DNA from: Marinobacter sp. NP-4(2019) | GTDB lineage: Bacteria > Pseudomonadota > Gammaproteobacteria > Pseudomonadales > Oleiphilaceae | NCBI RefSeq assembly: GCF_003994855.1 | Contig: NZ_CP034142.1 | Span: forward strand, 1,364,001-1,428,000 | DNA: 64,000 nucleotides | Reading direction: 5' to 3' | In this document: piece after piece, positions 53,090-60,919 of the stretch | How positions within the stretch are numbered: the stretch's first letter is position 1 | Layout: each line of letters opens with the position of its first letter | Translations under genes and position numbers: made by a program | Notes under the pieces: generated by a model | The model's input: the letters and a program-made list of their open reading frames with translations, nothing else | The model's database searches: none | What the model was told of the DNA's origin: nothing

Positions 53090-54457
53090 ATGTTATATCG
53101 CGGCAAAAAATTATCGAAGCAAGGACTGCTGTGTTTCCCTGTAGTGGCCCTGCTTGTGGGCTGCGGTTCGGGTGGTTCCGGTAGTGACAGCAACGCGACT
53201 GCGCAGTCGCAGGAGAGCGGAGATACCGGTGAACCCGTAGTGACAGTCGCAGGCGCGGCTGTCAAAGGCATCATTCAGCAGGGAATGGTAACGGCTAATC
53301 GCCTGATCGCGGACAAAGACGGTACCTACTCGCTGGACCGGCTGGCCGCCAAAACCGTCAGAACCGCCGACGATGGCAGCTATGAACTGCGATTGCGGGG
53401 CAAGGCCGACGGCTGGGCCCTGGTTGAACTCAGCACCGACCAGCATACCCGCATGGTCTGCGATGTGCTTCCCGGCTGTGATCAGGCTGACGGAGGCACC
53501 GTTGCCTTTGGGCAGACCCTGGGGCTCGACAGTGGTTTCAGTCTGCGCGGCGCAGGTGATCTGATTTCCGAAACCGTCTATTTAACGCCACTGACCCATC
53601 TGGCAGTGGCGCTTGCGGAAAGAAACAGTCAGGGGCTGTCTCCGGACGCGCTGGCAGGCGCCTACACCTCCGTCGAAAACTGGTTCGGCCTGTCTGCCGG
53701 TGCCCTGCATCTTGCGCCGCCAGATCTGACCCGGTTGGATCAACTGAGCGATGTTTCCGCCGATGCCCTGCAGGTGGCGATTGCAAATGCGGCCTTCCTG
53801 GCATTGGTAAACGATAACCCCCAGTGGAGCACCATCTCACAGGTTCTGAATGATATGACGACCCAGGTAGCTGCCACCGGGCAGATTCAGATCGTGGGGG
53901 ATGGGGACAGCCTTGCCCTGTCAGACTTGATCGCCGCTTCGGCACTGCAGGCGTCTGAGCTCCAGATGACAGTGGACTCCGCCACCATCAGCCAGCAGCT
54001 TGTGGTGGTTGAACAACGCAATGTACAGAGGTTCGAGACCATAGCCGATGTTTACGAGGAGTCCGATACCAGTCTCGCTGACTCTGGCGACACAACCTCT
54101 GGCAGCGATGGCACCATTGAGAATGGAGATGACACCAGTACAGATACTTCAGGTGACCCAACGGAAACGAGTGACACTGGTACCGCCATCCCGGCGGATG
54201 CCGCGCTGCTAAGCTGGACCGCGCCGCTGACCCGGGAAAACGGAGACAGCCTCAGCATGGGTGAAATCGCGGGTTATGAGGTGGTCTATGGCACCGCTAC
54301 TGACGCGATGGACCAGTCACTGGCCATTGGCGACGCCTCGGTTGACGAATTGCTGGTCGACCAGCTGAGTGAAGGTACCTGGTATTTTGCCATTCGCACC
54401 CTCGATACTGACGGCAACCGCAGCCAGCTTTCTGAGGTGGTGTACAAGCAGATCTGA
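53090..54457 (+). CDS. Large lipoprotein with fibronectin type III-like C terminus
   Basis: The product has about 455 residues, with signal FPVVALLVGCGSGGSGSDS, a small beta domain (VTVAGAAVKGIIQQGMVTA to YELRLRGKA), a helical middle, a Ser/Asp/Thr-rich linker (about 330-370) and a C-terminal fibronectin III-like domain (LLSWTAPLTRENGDSLSMGE, GTWYFAIRTLDTDGNRSQLSE). I do not recognise the whole protein. It is predicted to be surface-exposed, on the same strand as the Tad genes but behind a terminator. The start is ATG 53090 or GTG 53081; neither has a strong ribosome site. Confidence 0.82.
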   Translation: MLYRGKKLSKQGLLCFPVVALLVGCGSGGSGSDSNATAQSQESGDTGEPVVTVAGAAVKGIIQQGMVTANRLIADKDGTYSLDRLAAKTVRTADDGSYELRLRGKADGWALVELSTDQHTRMVCDVLPGCDQADGGTVAFGQTLGLDSGFSLRGAGDLISETVYLTPLTHLAVALAERNSQGLSPDALAGAYTSVENWFGLSAGALHLAPPDLTRLDQLSDVSADALQVAIANAAFLALVNDNPQWSTISQVLNDMTTQVAATGQIQIVGDGDSLALSDLIAASALQASELQMTVDSATISQQLVVVEQRNVQRFETIADVYEESDTSLADSGDTTSGSDGTIENGDDTSTDTSGDPTETSDTGTAIPADAALLSWTAPLTRENGDSLSMGEIAGYEVVYGTATDAMDQSLAIGDASVDELLVDQLSEGTWYFAIRTLDTDGNRSQLSEVVYKQI

Positions 54458-54495
54458 ATAGAGGGCGGGCGGCCCGGGAAGCCGTCTGTTTTGCA

Positions 54496-55770
54496 TTATG
54501 TGGTTTCTATTCTGAAGTCGTTCCTGAGTTCTCGCCAGTGTGTCCTGAGGATGCGTTTGTGGTCATCTGTCATTGGCAGGTCTTCAAGCGCCTTCGGCCA
54601 CAGGGTGCGGGCTTTTTCCATGGTGTCATCCAGGTGGGGCTTGATTGCTCGCCAGGGTATCCCGGATTTTTCAGCCCAGGACCGGAAGTGGGTCATCGTG
54701 GTGGCGTACCACTGTTTGCTTTTGCCCAGATTGAGCGCGAACTCACTTTCGTTCTCAATATACACACGGGTTGCGACGATGTCGTAGGCGGGAGAAAGCC
54801 TGGGTGTAACTTGATCAGGATAGAGCAAGCTCCAGTTTTTCAGGTGAGCATCCCCATTAGCGAGCAGGATGTTCACCAACAATCGTCGTGCAAATTGCTG
54901 GGCGTCTGTCAGACCGTCGCCGGCATACTCATAGATCACCCTGCCTATCTGCTCGTAGTTTGCCGAGTTGTATTTTTCATGGGGGTATTTCACCAGTATC
55001 TGTGCAAAGTCCTCCATGTGAACGCGTCCGTGCCCGTTACGATCAAACCGCTTGATGGCAAATGCCTGGCTTTCGTTCGGGAGGTTAATGGGCGGAAGGT
55101 TGTCCAGCTTGTTCAGATCGACCAGTTTGATGTCCGGGATATCTATGCCGGCCAAGGATGCGAGGGTCATCGCCGTGTATTCATTGAGCGGAACGTGACT
55201 GTGTTTCGTGGACGGTGTTTTGATGATCCAGTCGCCCAACTCGCCGCCTTTTGAGAGGTTATAACGACCATCCTTTTCTTTCATGGAGAATTTCATCTGT
55301 ACGCCCGCCAGTGAAAACTTGTTTTCGAGGTGGGTTTTGTCGAATTTCACAGCTTTCGCCTTACCGTGAGTAGACAAAACGCTTTCCGGAACCGCTTCAG
55401 GCTCCATAGGCGTTGCAATTAATGCCCCGGGCAGGTCTTCGCCAAGATAGGAAAACAGGTGAAATTCATTATCGACATGAACCTTCAAGCCTTGTGCAAT
55501 AAGCTCCCTGAGTGATCCTTCTGGCAAGAGATTGGATAGCGATGGATGGAGCTTTTGGTTGCGTGCCCAGGGCTCTGAAAGTAGCTTTTCGGAGTTCGGA
55601 AAGCGGGGATGCGTGATCAGGCTGAGAGTCGGGCGGTTCGGGTCTTCCCTGAATTCATCGGCAAAGCTCAGAACATTGCGGCCGTTCCGGAAACCCGCCA
55701 GGTAGCCAACCAGTCTGCCGTGAAGGGTCAGTTGGAGTACATTGACCTCTTCGCCTGTTGTTTCAGTCAT
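54496..55770 (-). CDS. hipA: HipA-family serine/threonine kinase toxin
   Basis: The 424-residue toxin has an N-terminal HipA_N domain and a kinase-like C domain. Ser153 (KFSLAGVQMKF) corresponds to E. coli HipA Ser150, the autophosphorylation site. Catalytic Asp307 (NGDAHLKNWSL) and metal-binding Asp330 (PAYDIVA) are present, so it looks active. HipA phosphorylates glutamyl-tRNA synthetase in E. coli and causes growth arrest. It starts four bases before the end of hipB. Confidence 0.95.
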   Translation of the reverse strand: MTETTGEEVNVLQLTLHGRLVGYLAGFRNGRNVLSFADEFREDPNRPTLSLITHPRFPNSEKLLSEPWARNQKLHPSLSNLLPEGSLRELIAQGLKVHVDNEFHLFSYLGEDLPGALIATPMEPEAVPESVLSTHGKAKAVKFDKTHLENKFSLAGVQMKFSMKEKDGRYNLSKGGELGDWIIKTPSTKHSHVPLNEYTAMTLASLAGIDIPDIKLVDLNKLDNLPPINLPNESQAFAIKRFDRNGHGRVHMEDFAQILVKYPHEKYNSANYEQIGRVIYEYAGDGLTDAQQFARRLLVNILLANGDAHLKNWSLLYPDQVTPRLSPAYDIVATRVYIENESEFALNLGKSKQWYATTMTHFRSWAEKSGIPWRAIKPHLDDTMEKARTLWPKALEDLPMTDDHKRILRTHWRELRNDFRIETT

Positions 55771-56090
55771 TCAATATCCCCGAGCAAACCCTGCCAGGGA
55801 TCATCTGACAGCGGTTTTTTTTCTTCGGAAGGGCGGGTTTTGGCGCTTTTGTTGTCAGACGGTTCGCCCTCCAGGATTGCCATGACCGCTTGTAATTTTT
55901 CCTGGGGAACAAGCACGAGTTCGCTTTTTAGGCCTTTGGCAATGAGTTCAAGTGTATCAAGCCGGGGATTTCCCCTGGACTCCAGGCGCTGATATTGCTG
56001 GCGGGACATGCCGACTCGCATCATCATGTCGTGCTGCTTCAGTCCAATTTCTAATCGGCGCTTTTTGAGTTGAGTCAGAAGTGAGGCCAT
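55767..56090 (-). CDS. hipB: HipB-family antitoxin and autoregulator
   Basis: The 107-residue protein has an Xre-type helix-turn-helix (KRRLEIGLKQHDMMMRVGMSRQQYQRLE, about 10-60) and a charged C-terminal tail (KSAKTRPSEEKKPLSDDPW) that may bind HipA. It is the first gene of the pair. Three related palindromes just upstream are its probable operators. Confidence 0.92.
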   Translation of the reverse strand: MASLLTQLKKRRLEIGLKQHDMMMRVGMSRQQYQRLESRGNPRLDTLELIAKGLKSELVLVPQEKLQAVMAILEGEPSDNKSAKTRPSEEKKPLSDDPWQGLLGDIE

Positions 56091-56122
56091 AAGGAAGCCT
56101 TTGAGTTGCTTTTTATCCTATA

Positions 56123-56138
56123 GAAACATATTAGTTTC
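56123..56138. promoter_or_regulatory. HipB operator site 1
   Basis: GAAACATATTAGTTTC has perfect 5-bp inverted arms (GAAAC/GTTTC) around six bases. On the minus strand the central TAATAT is the predicted -10 of hipBA. Confidence 0.75.
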
Positions 56139-56156
56139 TTTTTTGGGGCGTAGCAA
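56128..56156 (-). promoter_or_regulatory. hipBA promoter
   Basis: Read on the minus strand: -35 TTGCTA (56156-56151), a 17-base spacer, and -10 TAATAT (56133-56128). Transcription would begin near 56121, about 30 bases before the hipB ATG. Both elements fall within or at the edge of palindromic sites 1 and 2. Confidence 0.7.
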
Positions 56157-56168
56157 CAAATATGTTGC
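56153..56168. promoter_or_regulatory. HipB operator site 2
   Basis: GCAACAAATATGTTGC has perfect 5-bp arms (GCAAC/GTTGC) with the same six-base spacing as site 1. Its centre is exactly 30 bases from that of site 1, three helical turns, so both are on one face of the DNA. It overlaps the predicted -35. Confidence 0.75.
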
Positions 56169-56202
56169 GTTATCCTGCGCCTAATAGGAAGGGTGCAAAA
56201 AA

Positions 56203-56218
56203 GCAACTTATGTGTTTC
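56203..56218. promoter_or_regulatory. Possible HipB operator site 3
   Basis: GCAACTTATGTGTTTC fits the same GnAAC-N6-GTTnC pattern with one arm mismatch and lies 50 bases beyond site 2, near five helical turns. It may bind more weakly and could aid looping or affect the divergent methyltransferase gene. Confidence 0.5.
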
Positions 56219-56376
56219 AAAACAACGTCGCCAACTTCCGCTCGCGATTCCTACCATTCCGGGAACAAAGTGCCCACCCAATGCGTCCTTGCAGCAACAT
56301 GGAATGGCTTGGTGTTACCGGCACTGGTCGGAGGCCCCATGCCCGTGAAAAACCAGATATCACAAGGGAGGATCCC

Positions 56377-57264
56377 ATGAGCGAGGTCGCAACCAAACTG
56401 ACTGAACCCACTGAATATGTGCAGTTCTGGAACGACACCCTGGCCGATAAATTCGACCGGTTCCGGCACATTCTGATGGAAGGCCTTAGTTATCACAGCC
56501 GGGTGCCTCTGGAAGGCCTGACTGTTACCTCGGGTAGTCGGATTCTCGATGTGGGGTGTGGCTGGGGAGATACCGCCATCCAACTGGCCCGCAAGACCGG
56601 GCCCGACGGTTACGTGCTGGGCGTCGACTGTGTGGAGCAGTTTCTGATCAAGGCCCGGGACGATGCCGGTAAGGCAGGGCTGGACAACATCCAGTTCATT
56701 ACCGAAGACGTCGAGCGTTACCCCTTTGATGGTCGTTTCGACCTGTGTTTCTCACGCTTCGGCATGATGTTCTTCGAAAACCCGGTACTGGCCATGAAGA
56801 ACATCCGCAGGGCCCTGAGGCCGGGAGGTGAACTGATCTTCATTGTCTGGCGCAGCAGCGACTATAACCCCTGGTTGGGTATGGCGAAGGAGGTGGTCCT
56901 GCGTTACCTGCCGGAACCGGGCGAGGGCGCCCGTTCCTGTGGCCCCGGGCCCTTCTCCATGGCCAGTACCGAGGTGGTATCAAAGCAACTGGAGATCGCA
57001 GGGTTTCGGGACATAAACTTCGAACAGCTCGATGGCCCGGTTACCGTGGGGAACTCGGTCCAGGATGCCATCAATTTCCAGTTGGCCATCGGGCCGGCCG
57101 GAGAAGTCTTTCGGGAAGCTGGAGAGCTGGCGGAGCAGCAGCGCCCGGAAATCGAAGAGGCACTGCGAGAGGCGCTTGCTCACTACCAGGATGATTCCGG
57201 GTGCATTGTCATGCCATCCAGTTCCTGGTGTATCTCGGCACGTAATCCGGAAAGTGGCCACTGA
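56377..57264 (+). CDS. Class I SAM-dependent methyltransferase
   Basis: The 295-residue UbiE-like methyltransferase shows motif I ILDVGCGWGDTAIQLA, VLGVDCVEQF and LCFSRFGMMFFENPVLAMKNIRRALRPGGELIFI. ATG 56377 follows GGGAGG; an open extension to 56212 runs through the hipB operator region and is not conserved. The substrate is unknown. It ends at a strong terminator. Confidence 0.88.
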   Translation: MSEVATKLTEPTEYVQFWNDTLADKFDRFRHILMEGLSYHSRVPLEGLTVTSGSRILDVGCGWGDTAIQLARKTGPDGYVLGVDCVEQFLIKARDDAGKAGLDNIQFITEDVERYPFDGRFDLCFSRFGMMFFENPVLAMKNIRRALRPGGELIFIVWRSSDYNPWLGMAKEVVLRYLPEPGEGARSCGPGPFSMASTEVVSKQLEIAGFRDINFEQLDGPVTVGNSVQDAINFQLAIGPAGEVFREAGELAEQQRPEIEEALREALAHYQDDSGCIVMPSSSWCISARNPESGH

Positions 57265-57303
57265 ATGCCACTCAGCTACCGCGCTCTGAAAAGGCCTGCG
57301 AGC

Positions 57304-57343
57304 CTCTGGCCTGACTCTGAAGGTGATCAGAGCCAGGCCAGAG
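57304..57343. terminator. Bidirectional terminator
   Basis: CTCTGGCCTG-A-CTCTG pairs with CAGAG-C-CAGGCCAGAG (one A-C mismatch in 16 bp) around an eight-base loop, between convergent methyltransferase and azoreductase genes. T runs are short. Confidence 0.7.
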
Positions 57344-57345
57344 TA

Positions 57346-58071
57346 TCACACAGTTTCAGGCTTCACCTGCTCTGCCGATTCATCGGTGCGCTTAGTTGCT
57401 AACGTATCCTGCAACCCGGCCGCCAGCGCATCCACCCGTTGCTCTGCTTCAGCAACGGAAGCAGCCAGAACGTCGCCGCCTTCCTCCTGATTCTCTACGG
57501 CAATGTAGTGCACATCGGTGATGCCAATGAACTCAAGCACCGTGGTCAGGCTGGGCTCAAGGTGATTCATATGTGCCAGTTCAGCGCCCGGTTCAAACCC
57601 CGCCCCACCGCGAGACGAGAGAATAACCGCGTGGCGGGGGCGGTCCGCGAGCAGGGGTGTGAATGGGTCTTCGGGAGTCGACGGGTCATACTCCACGGTC
57701 CGGCCCATGCGAACCACCTGGTCAACCCAGGCTTTGAGGGCTGCCGGCATGCCGAAGTTGTACAGCGGTGCGCCAATCACCAGTATGTCCGCTGCGACCA
57801 GTTCATCGATCAGTCGGTCACTTTCTGCCAGTGTGTCGTCCATCCAGGGCTCATGCTGCTCGGGCGGGGTGAAGGCGGCTTGTATCCATTGCTGGTCAAT
57901 GAAGGAAGGCGGCGTGCCGCCGACATCCCGATAGGTCACGGTGTCTCCGGGGCGTTGGGACTGCCACCGGCCGACGAACCGATGGGTAAGGTTGCGGCTG
58001 TGGGAGCCGTGTTCATGGGTGCCCGCGCGGCCGGGGCGGGCGGAAGCGTCGAGTTGCAGGATATGGGTCAT
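57346..58071 (-). CDS. azoR: FMN-dependent NADH azoreductase (AzoR-like)
   Basis: The 241-residue flavodoxin-fold protein has ILQLDASARPG, ILVIGAPLYNFGMPAALKAWVDQVVRMGRTVEY (in pieces typical of AzoR) and LSSRGG near the flavin site. It reduces quinones and azo compounds with NADH and helps against thiol or quinone stress. ATG 58071 follows GGAG; an in-frame ATG at 58083 also exists. It is divergent from a LysR regulator, which may control it. The C-terminal 25 residues (TKRTDESAEQVKPETV) form an extra polar tail. Confidence 0.9.
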   Translation of the reverse strand: MTHILQLDASARPGRAGTHEHGSHSRNLTHRFVGRWQSQRPGDTVTYRDVGGTPPSFIDQQWIQAAFTPPEQHEPWMDDTLAESDRLIDELVAADILVIGAPLYNFGMPAALKAWVDQVVRMGRTVEYDPSTPEDPFTPLLADRPRHAVILSSRGGAGFEPGAELAHMNHLEPSLTTVLEFIGITDVHYIAVENQEEGGDVLAASVAEAEQRVDALAAGLQDTLATKRTDESAEQVKPETV

Positions 58072-58192
58072 GTCGAGCTCCATTCGGTTGTGAGAAAATT
58101 CATCTGTTGTTGACAGCGAATTAAGCCTAAATCCATACTTTCAGGCTCACAAACGATCATTTTTTGCTCTTATAACTGAGGTGAATTCATCT

Positions 58193-59110
58193 ATGAGTCC
58201 CCGCCGCCTACCGTCGCTTTCTGCCCTGCGAGCCTTTGAGGCCGCCGCCCGCCATGAGAGTGCCAAACAGGCCGCCGAGGAACTGTCGGTGACTGCAACG
58301 GCCATTAGTCATCAGGTTCGCGGGCTTGAAGAAGCGCTAGGAGTGGCCCTGTTCGTTCGCAAACCCCGACAGCTGGTGCTGACGCCCCAGGGGAGGGAAC
58401 TGCAGGAGGTTTTGGGTTTAGCCTTCGACAACATCAGCAACACCGTTGAACGGTTAAAAGCAGTGCCAACGCGCCAGGCAGTCACCCTCTCGACGACGCC
58501 GGCTGTAGCCGTGCGCTGGCTGTTGTCCTGGGTATGTATGCTGCGAGATACCCATCCAGATATTGACCTGCGTATTCACGCCTCACACGAAGCGGTGGCG
58601 TTAGACGGAGTTACGGCGGATCTCGCCATCCGCTACGGGGATGGTCATTGGCCAGGTCTGGTCGCTGAAAAGCTGTTTGATAACACCTTCATACCGGCCT
58701 GCAGCCCCCTTTTGGGGCTCACCAGAGTGGAGGATCTGCCGAGCCATCCGCTGATCCACTTTCGTCCCCAGCAGGCATCGGTTACGCCGGTGGACTGGGC
58801 GGGCTGGCAGAAACGGGCGGAGATACCGGGGCTGGATGTCAGTGCCGGGCTGGTATTTTCAGACGAGACCCACGCGATTTCCGCCGCGTTGGGTGGCCAG
58901 GGGGTGGCTTTGATGAGTCGGCCGCTGATTAAGGATGAGTTGGCCGAAGGGCGGTTGGTGCAGCCCTTCGGTCCGGAACTGGAGGGTAAACCGTTCTATC
59001 TGGTTTACCCGGAAAGCCGCCGGCAGGATCCGACGATACTGGCCATCCGCGACTGGGTATTGAATGTGCCGGGCGGTTTATGCTCAGTATCGCCGGCTGT
59101 CGCCGTCTGA
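58193..59110 (+). CDS. LysR-family regulator (GcvA-like)
   Basis: The 305-residue protein has an N-terminal winged helix (LPSLSALRAFEAAARHESAKQAAEELSV, AISHQVRGLEEALGVALFVR) and a substrate-binding domain. It starts at ATG 58193 (GAGGTG upstream). It is divergent from azoR and ends four bases before the convergent glutathione transferase gene. It is likely to control azoR or the neighbouring gst, inferred from layout. Confidence 0.92.
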   Translation: MSPRRLPSLSALRAFEAAARHESAKQAAEELSVTATAISHQVRGLEEALGVALFVRKPRQLVLTPQGRELQEVLGLAFDNISNTVERLKAVPTRQAVTLSTTPAVAVRWLLSWVCMLRDTHPDIDLRIHASHEAVALDGVTADLAIRYGDGHWPGLVAEKLFDNTFIPACSPLLGLTRVEDLPSHPLIHFRPQQASVTPVDWAGWQKRAEIPGLDVSAGLVFSDETHAISAALGGQGVALMSRPLIKDELAEGRLVQPFGPELEGKPFYLVYPESRRQDPTILAIRDWVLNVPGGLCSVSPAVAV

Positions 59111-59113
59111 CCG

Positions 59114-59749
59114 TCAGGCCATGGCAACGTTCATCTGCTCGGCCAGCGCATCGTCCAGCTCATTGGCGCGTTTGGCCGCGGGCCTGCTTTCCGTGCGGTT
59201 TACATATTCCTGGAAGACCTCGTTGGTCGGAATGTTCTTCTGCATCATTTCCCACCAGAGGTAACTGCTGACCAACACGTCCGCTGCGGTGAATTGATCG
59301 CCGCAGATGTACGGGGTCTGGCCCAGTACTTTTTCCAATGTATTAATGCTGTCTTCCACCCGACCGCAGCCGACCGCCTGCACGTTGCTACTATCGATTT
59401 TCCAGCCGTAGGCAAGGGCGCTGGTGGCCATCTCAAACGGGCCTGCCATGAAGAACAGCCAACGGTAATAGGCCCCGCGTTCCGGTGACTGTGGTGGCGG
59501 CGCCAGCTTTTTCTCCGGGAACTGGTCCGCCAGGTAGGCGCAGATGGCCGCCACCTCGGTCACAATCGCGTTGCCGTGTTTGATGGCCGGTACCTTGCCC
59601 ATGGGGTTGATGGCCAGGTACTCCGGGGTTTTCATATCCGGGCCGAAATCCATTGTTTCCACCGTGTAGGGAATACCGACTTCTTCGAGCATCCAGCGTA
59701 CAACGCGCCCGCGAGACATAGGATGCGTGTAAAAGGTGAGTTCTGACAT
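59114..59749 (-). CDS. Glutathione S-transferase
   Basis: The 211-residue protein has the thioredoxin-fold N domain (LTFYTHPMSRGRVVRWMLEE, INPMGKVPAIKHGNAIVTEVAAI) and an all-helical C domain. The catalytic position near the N terminus is Ser (PMSRGR). ATG 59749 follows GGAG; an in-frame ATG at 59761 precedes it. It is divergent from the WYL regulator. The substrate is unknown. Confidence 0.92.
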   Translation of the reverse strand: MSELTFYTHPMSRGRVVRWMLEEVGIPYTVETMDFGPDMKTPEYLAINPMGKVPAIKHGNAIVTEVAAICAYLADQFPEKKLAPPPQSPERGAYYRWLFFMAGPFEMATSALAYGWKIDSSNVQAVGCGRVEDSINTLEKVLGQTPYICGDQFTAADVLVSSYLWWEMMQKNIPTNEVFQEYVNRTESRPAAKRANELDDALAEQMNVAMA

Positions 59750-59900
59750 GTCGATCTCCATTTCCTGCCAGTGTTTTAAAGGAAGTGATGTACTGCGAGA
59801 TCAGGTTAGTTTGTAAATAGGTAAGAATCTGTCCTAAATAAATCGGACAATAGAATTTTTATGATAATCATCGGAAATCGACGCCAGGAGGAAGGCGATT

Positions 59901-60857
59901 ATGTCTGGCCCTACAACCCGCGTGCTTACCGTACTGGAATTATTGCAGGCCCACGGCCAGATCGGTGGGGCAGAGCTGGCGGAGCGCCTGGGCGTGGATC
60001 GGCGGACGATCCGGCGTTACATTACGGTACTTGAGGACTTGGGCATCCCGGTAATGACGGAGCAGGGCCGCTACGGAGGTTACCGGCTGGTGGCGGGTTT
60101 CAAGTTACCGCCGATGATGTTCACCGAAGAGGAAACACTGGCGGTGTCTCTGGGCTTATTGGCCGCCCGGCAGCTTGGGCTGGCGGATGCAGCGCCGGCT
60201 ATTGCCAGTGTGCAGGCAAAACTGGAACGGGTGATGCCGACCAACCTGAAAAGGCGGGTGCGTGGAGTCAGCGATACTACCCGGGTGATCCTGCCCCGGG
60301 GTGAACCCAGCCTGGATGACCGGGCCCTGCAGATTCTGACCGTTGCCTCCGAAGCGTCGCGAAGCGTGGGATTTACCTACCACTCACCTCAGCACGGCGG
60401 GATGGCGCGCAACGTTGATCCCTATGGGCTGGTTTTCCGCCAGGGGCGCTGGTATCTCACCGGCTTCTGCCATCTCCGGCAAGCCATGCGCTCATTCCGG
60501 CTGGACCGTATAAACGATGTCCATATGTTGGAGGGCACCTTCCAACGGCCGCCGGGTTTTGACGCGGCGGAGTTCCTGAGCGAGAGCCTGATGTCCTGGG
60601 GCCGAACCCATGAGGTGTCGCTGTTGCTGCATACGGATCGCAAGTCCGCCGCAGCCGTGTTTGATGTCCATTCCGCCTGTGCAGACCAGCTTGAGCGTCG
60701 TGATGACGGACTGCTATTGACCACACAGACCGACAGTTTCGAGTGGTTTGCCTGGTGGCTGGCGCAGCTCCCGTTCCGGTTTACCATCCTCAAGCCAGAC
60801 GGCTTGAAAGATGCCTTGCGGGAGCACGCCACACGGTTGCTGGAATGTTGTGAGTGA
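59901..60857 (+). CDS. YafY-type WYL-domain transcriptional regulator
   Basis: The 318-residue protein has an N-terminal DeoR-like winged helix (ELLQAHGQIGGAELAERLGVDRRTIRRYITVLEDLGIPV), a WYL domain (about 150-215; LVFRQGRWYLTGFCHLR, FRLDRINDVHML) and a WCX C-terminal domain. WYL regulators sense small ligands or nucleic acids. It is divergent from the glutathione transferase gene, its probable target. Confidence 0.92.
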   Translation: MSGPTTRVLTVLELLQAHGQIGGAELAERLGVDRRTIRRYITVLEDLGIPVMTEQGRYGGYRLVAGFKLPPMMFTEEETLAVSLGLLAARQLGLADAAPAIASVQAKLERVMPTNLKRRVRGVSDTTRVILPRGEPSLDDRALQILTVASEASRSVGFTYHSPQHGGMARNVDPYGLVFRQGRWYLTGFCHLRQAMRSFRLDRINDVHMLEGTFQRPPGFDAAEFLSESLMSWGRTHEVSLLLHTDRKSAAAVFDVHSACADQLERRDDGLLLTTQTDSFEWFAWWLAQLPFRFTILKPDGLKDALREHATRLLECCE

Positions 60858-60919
60858 GCGCGGCCGACCTGTTTTGAATAAGAACGATAAGGCAAGCTTT
60901 GGAAACACATAGAGTGTTC

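Noticed and set aside
54458..54495. Possible hairpin between the lipoprotein gene and hipA
   Set aside because: GGCGGGCGGC and GCCGTCTG pair only weakly, so no terminator is called.
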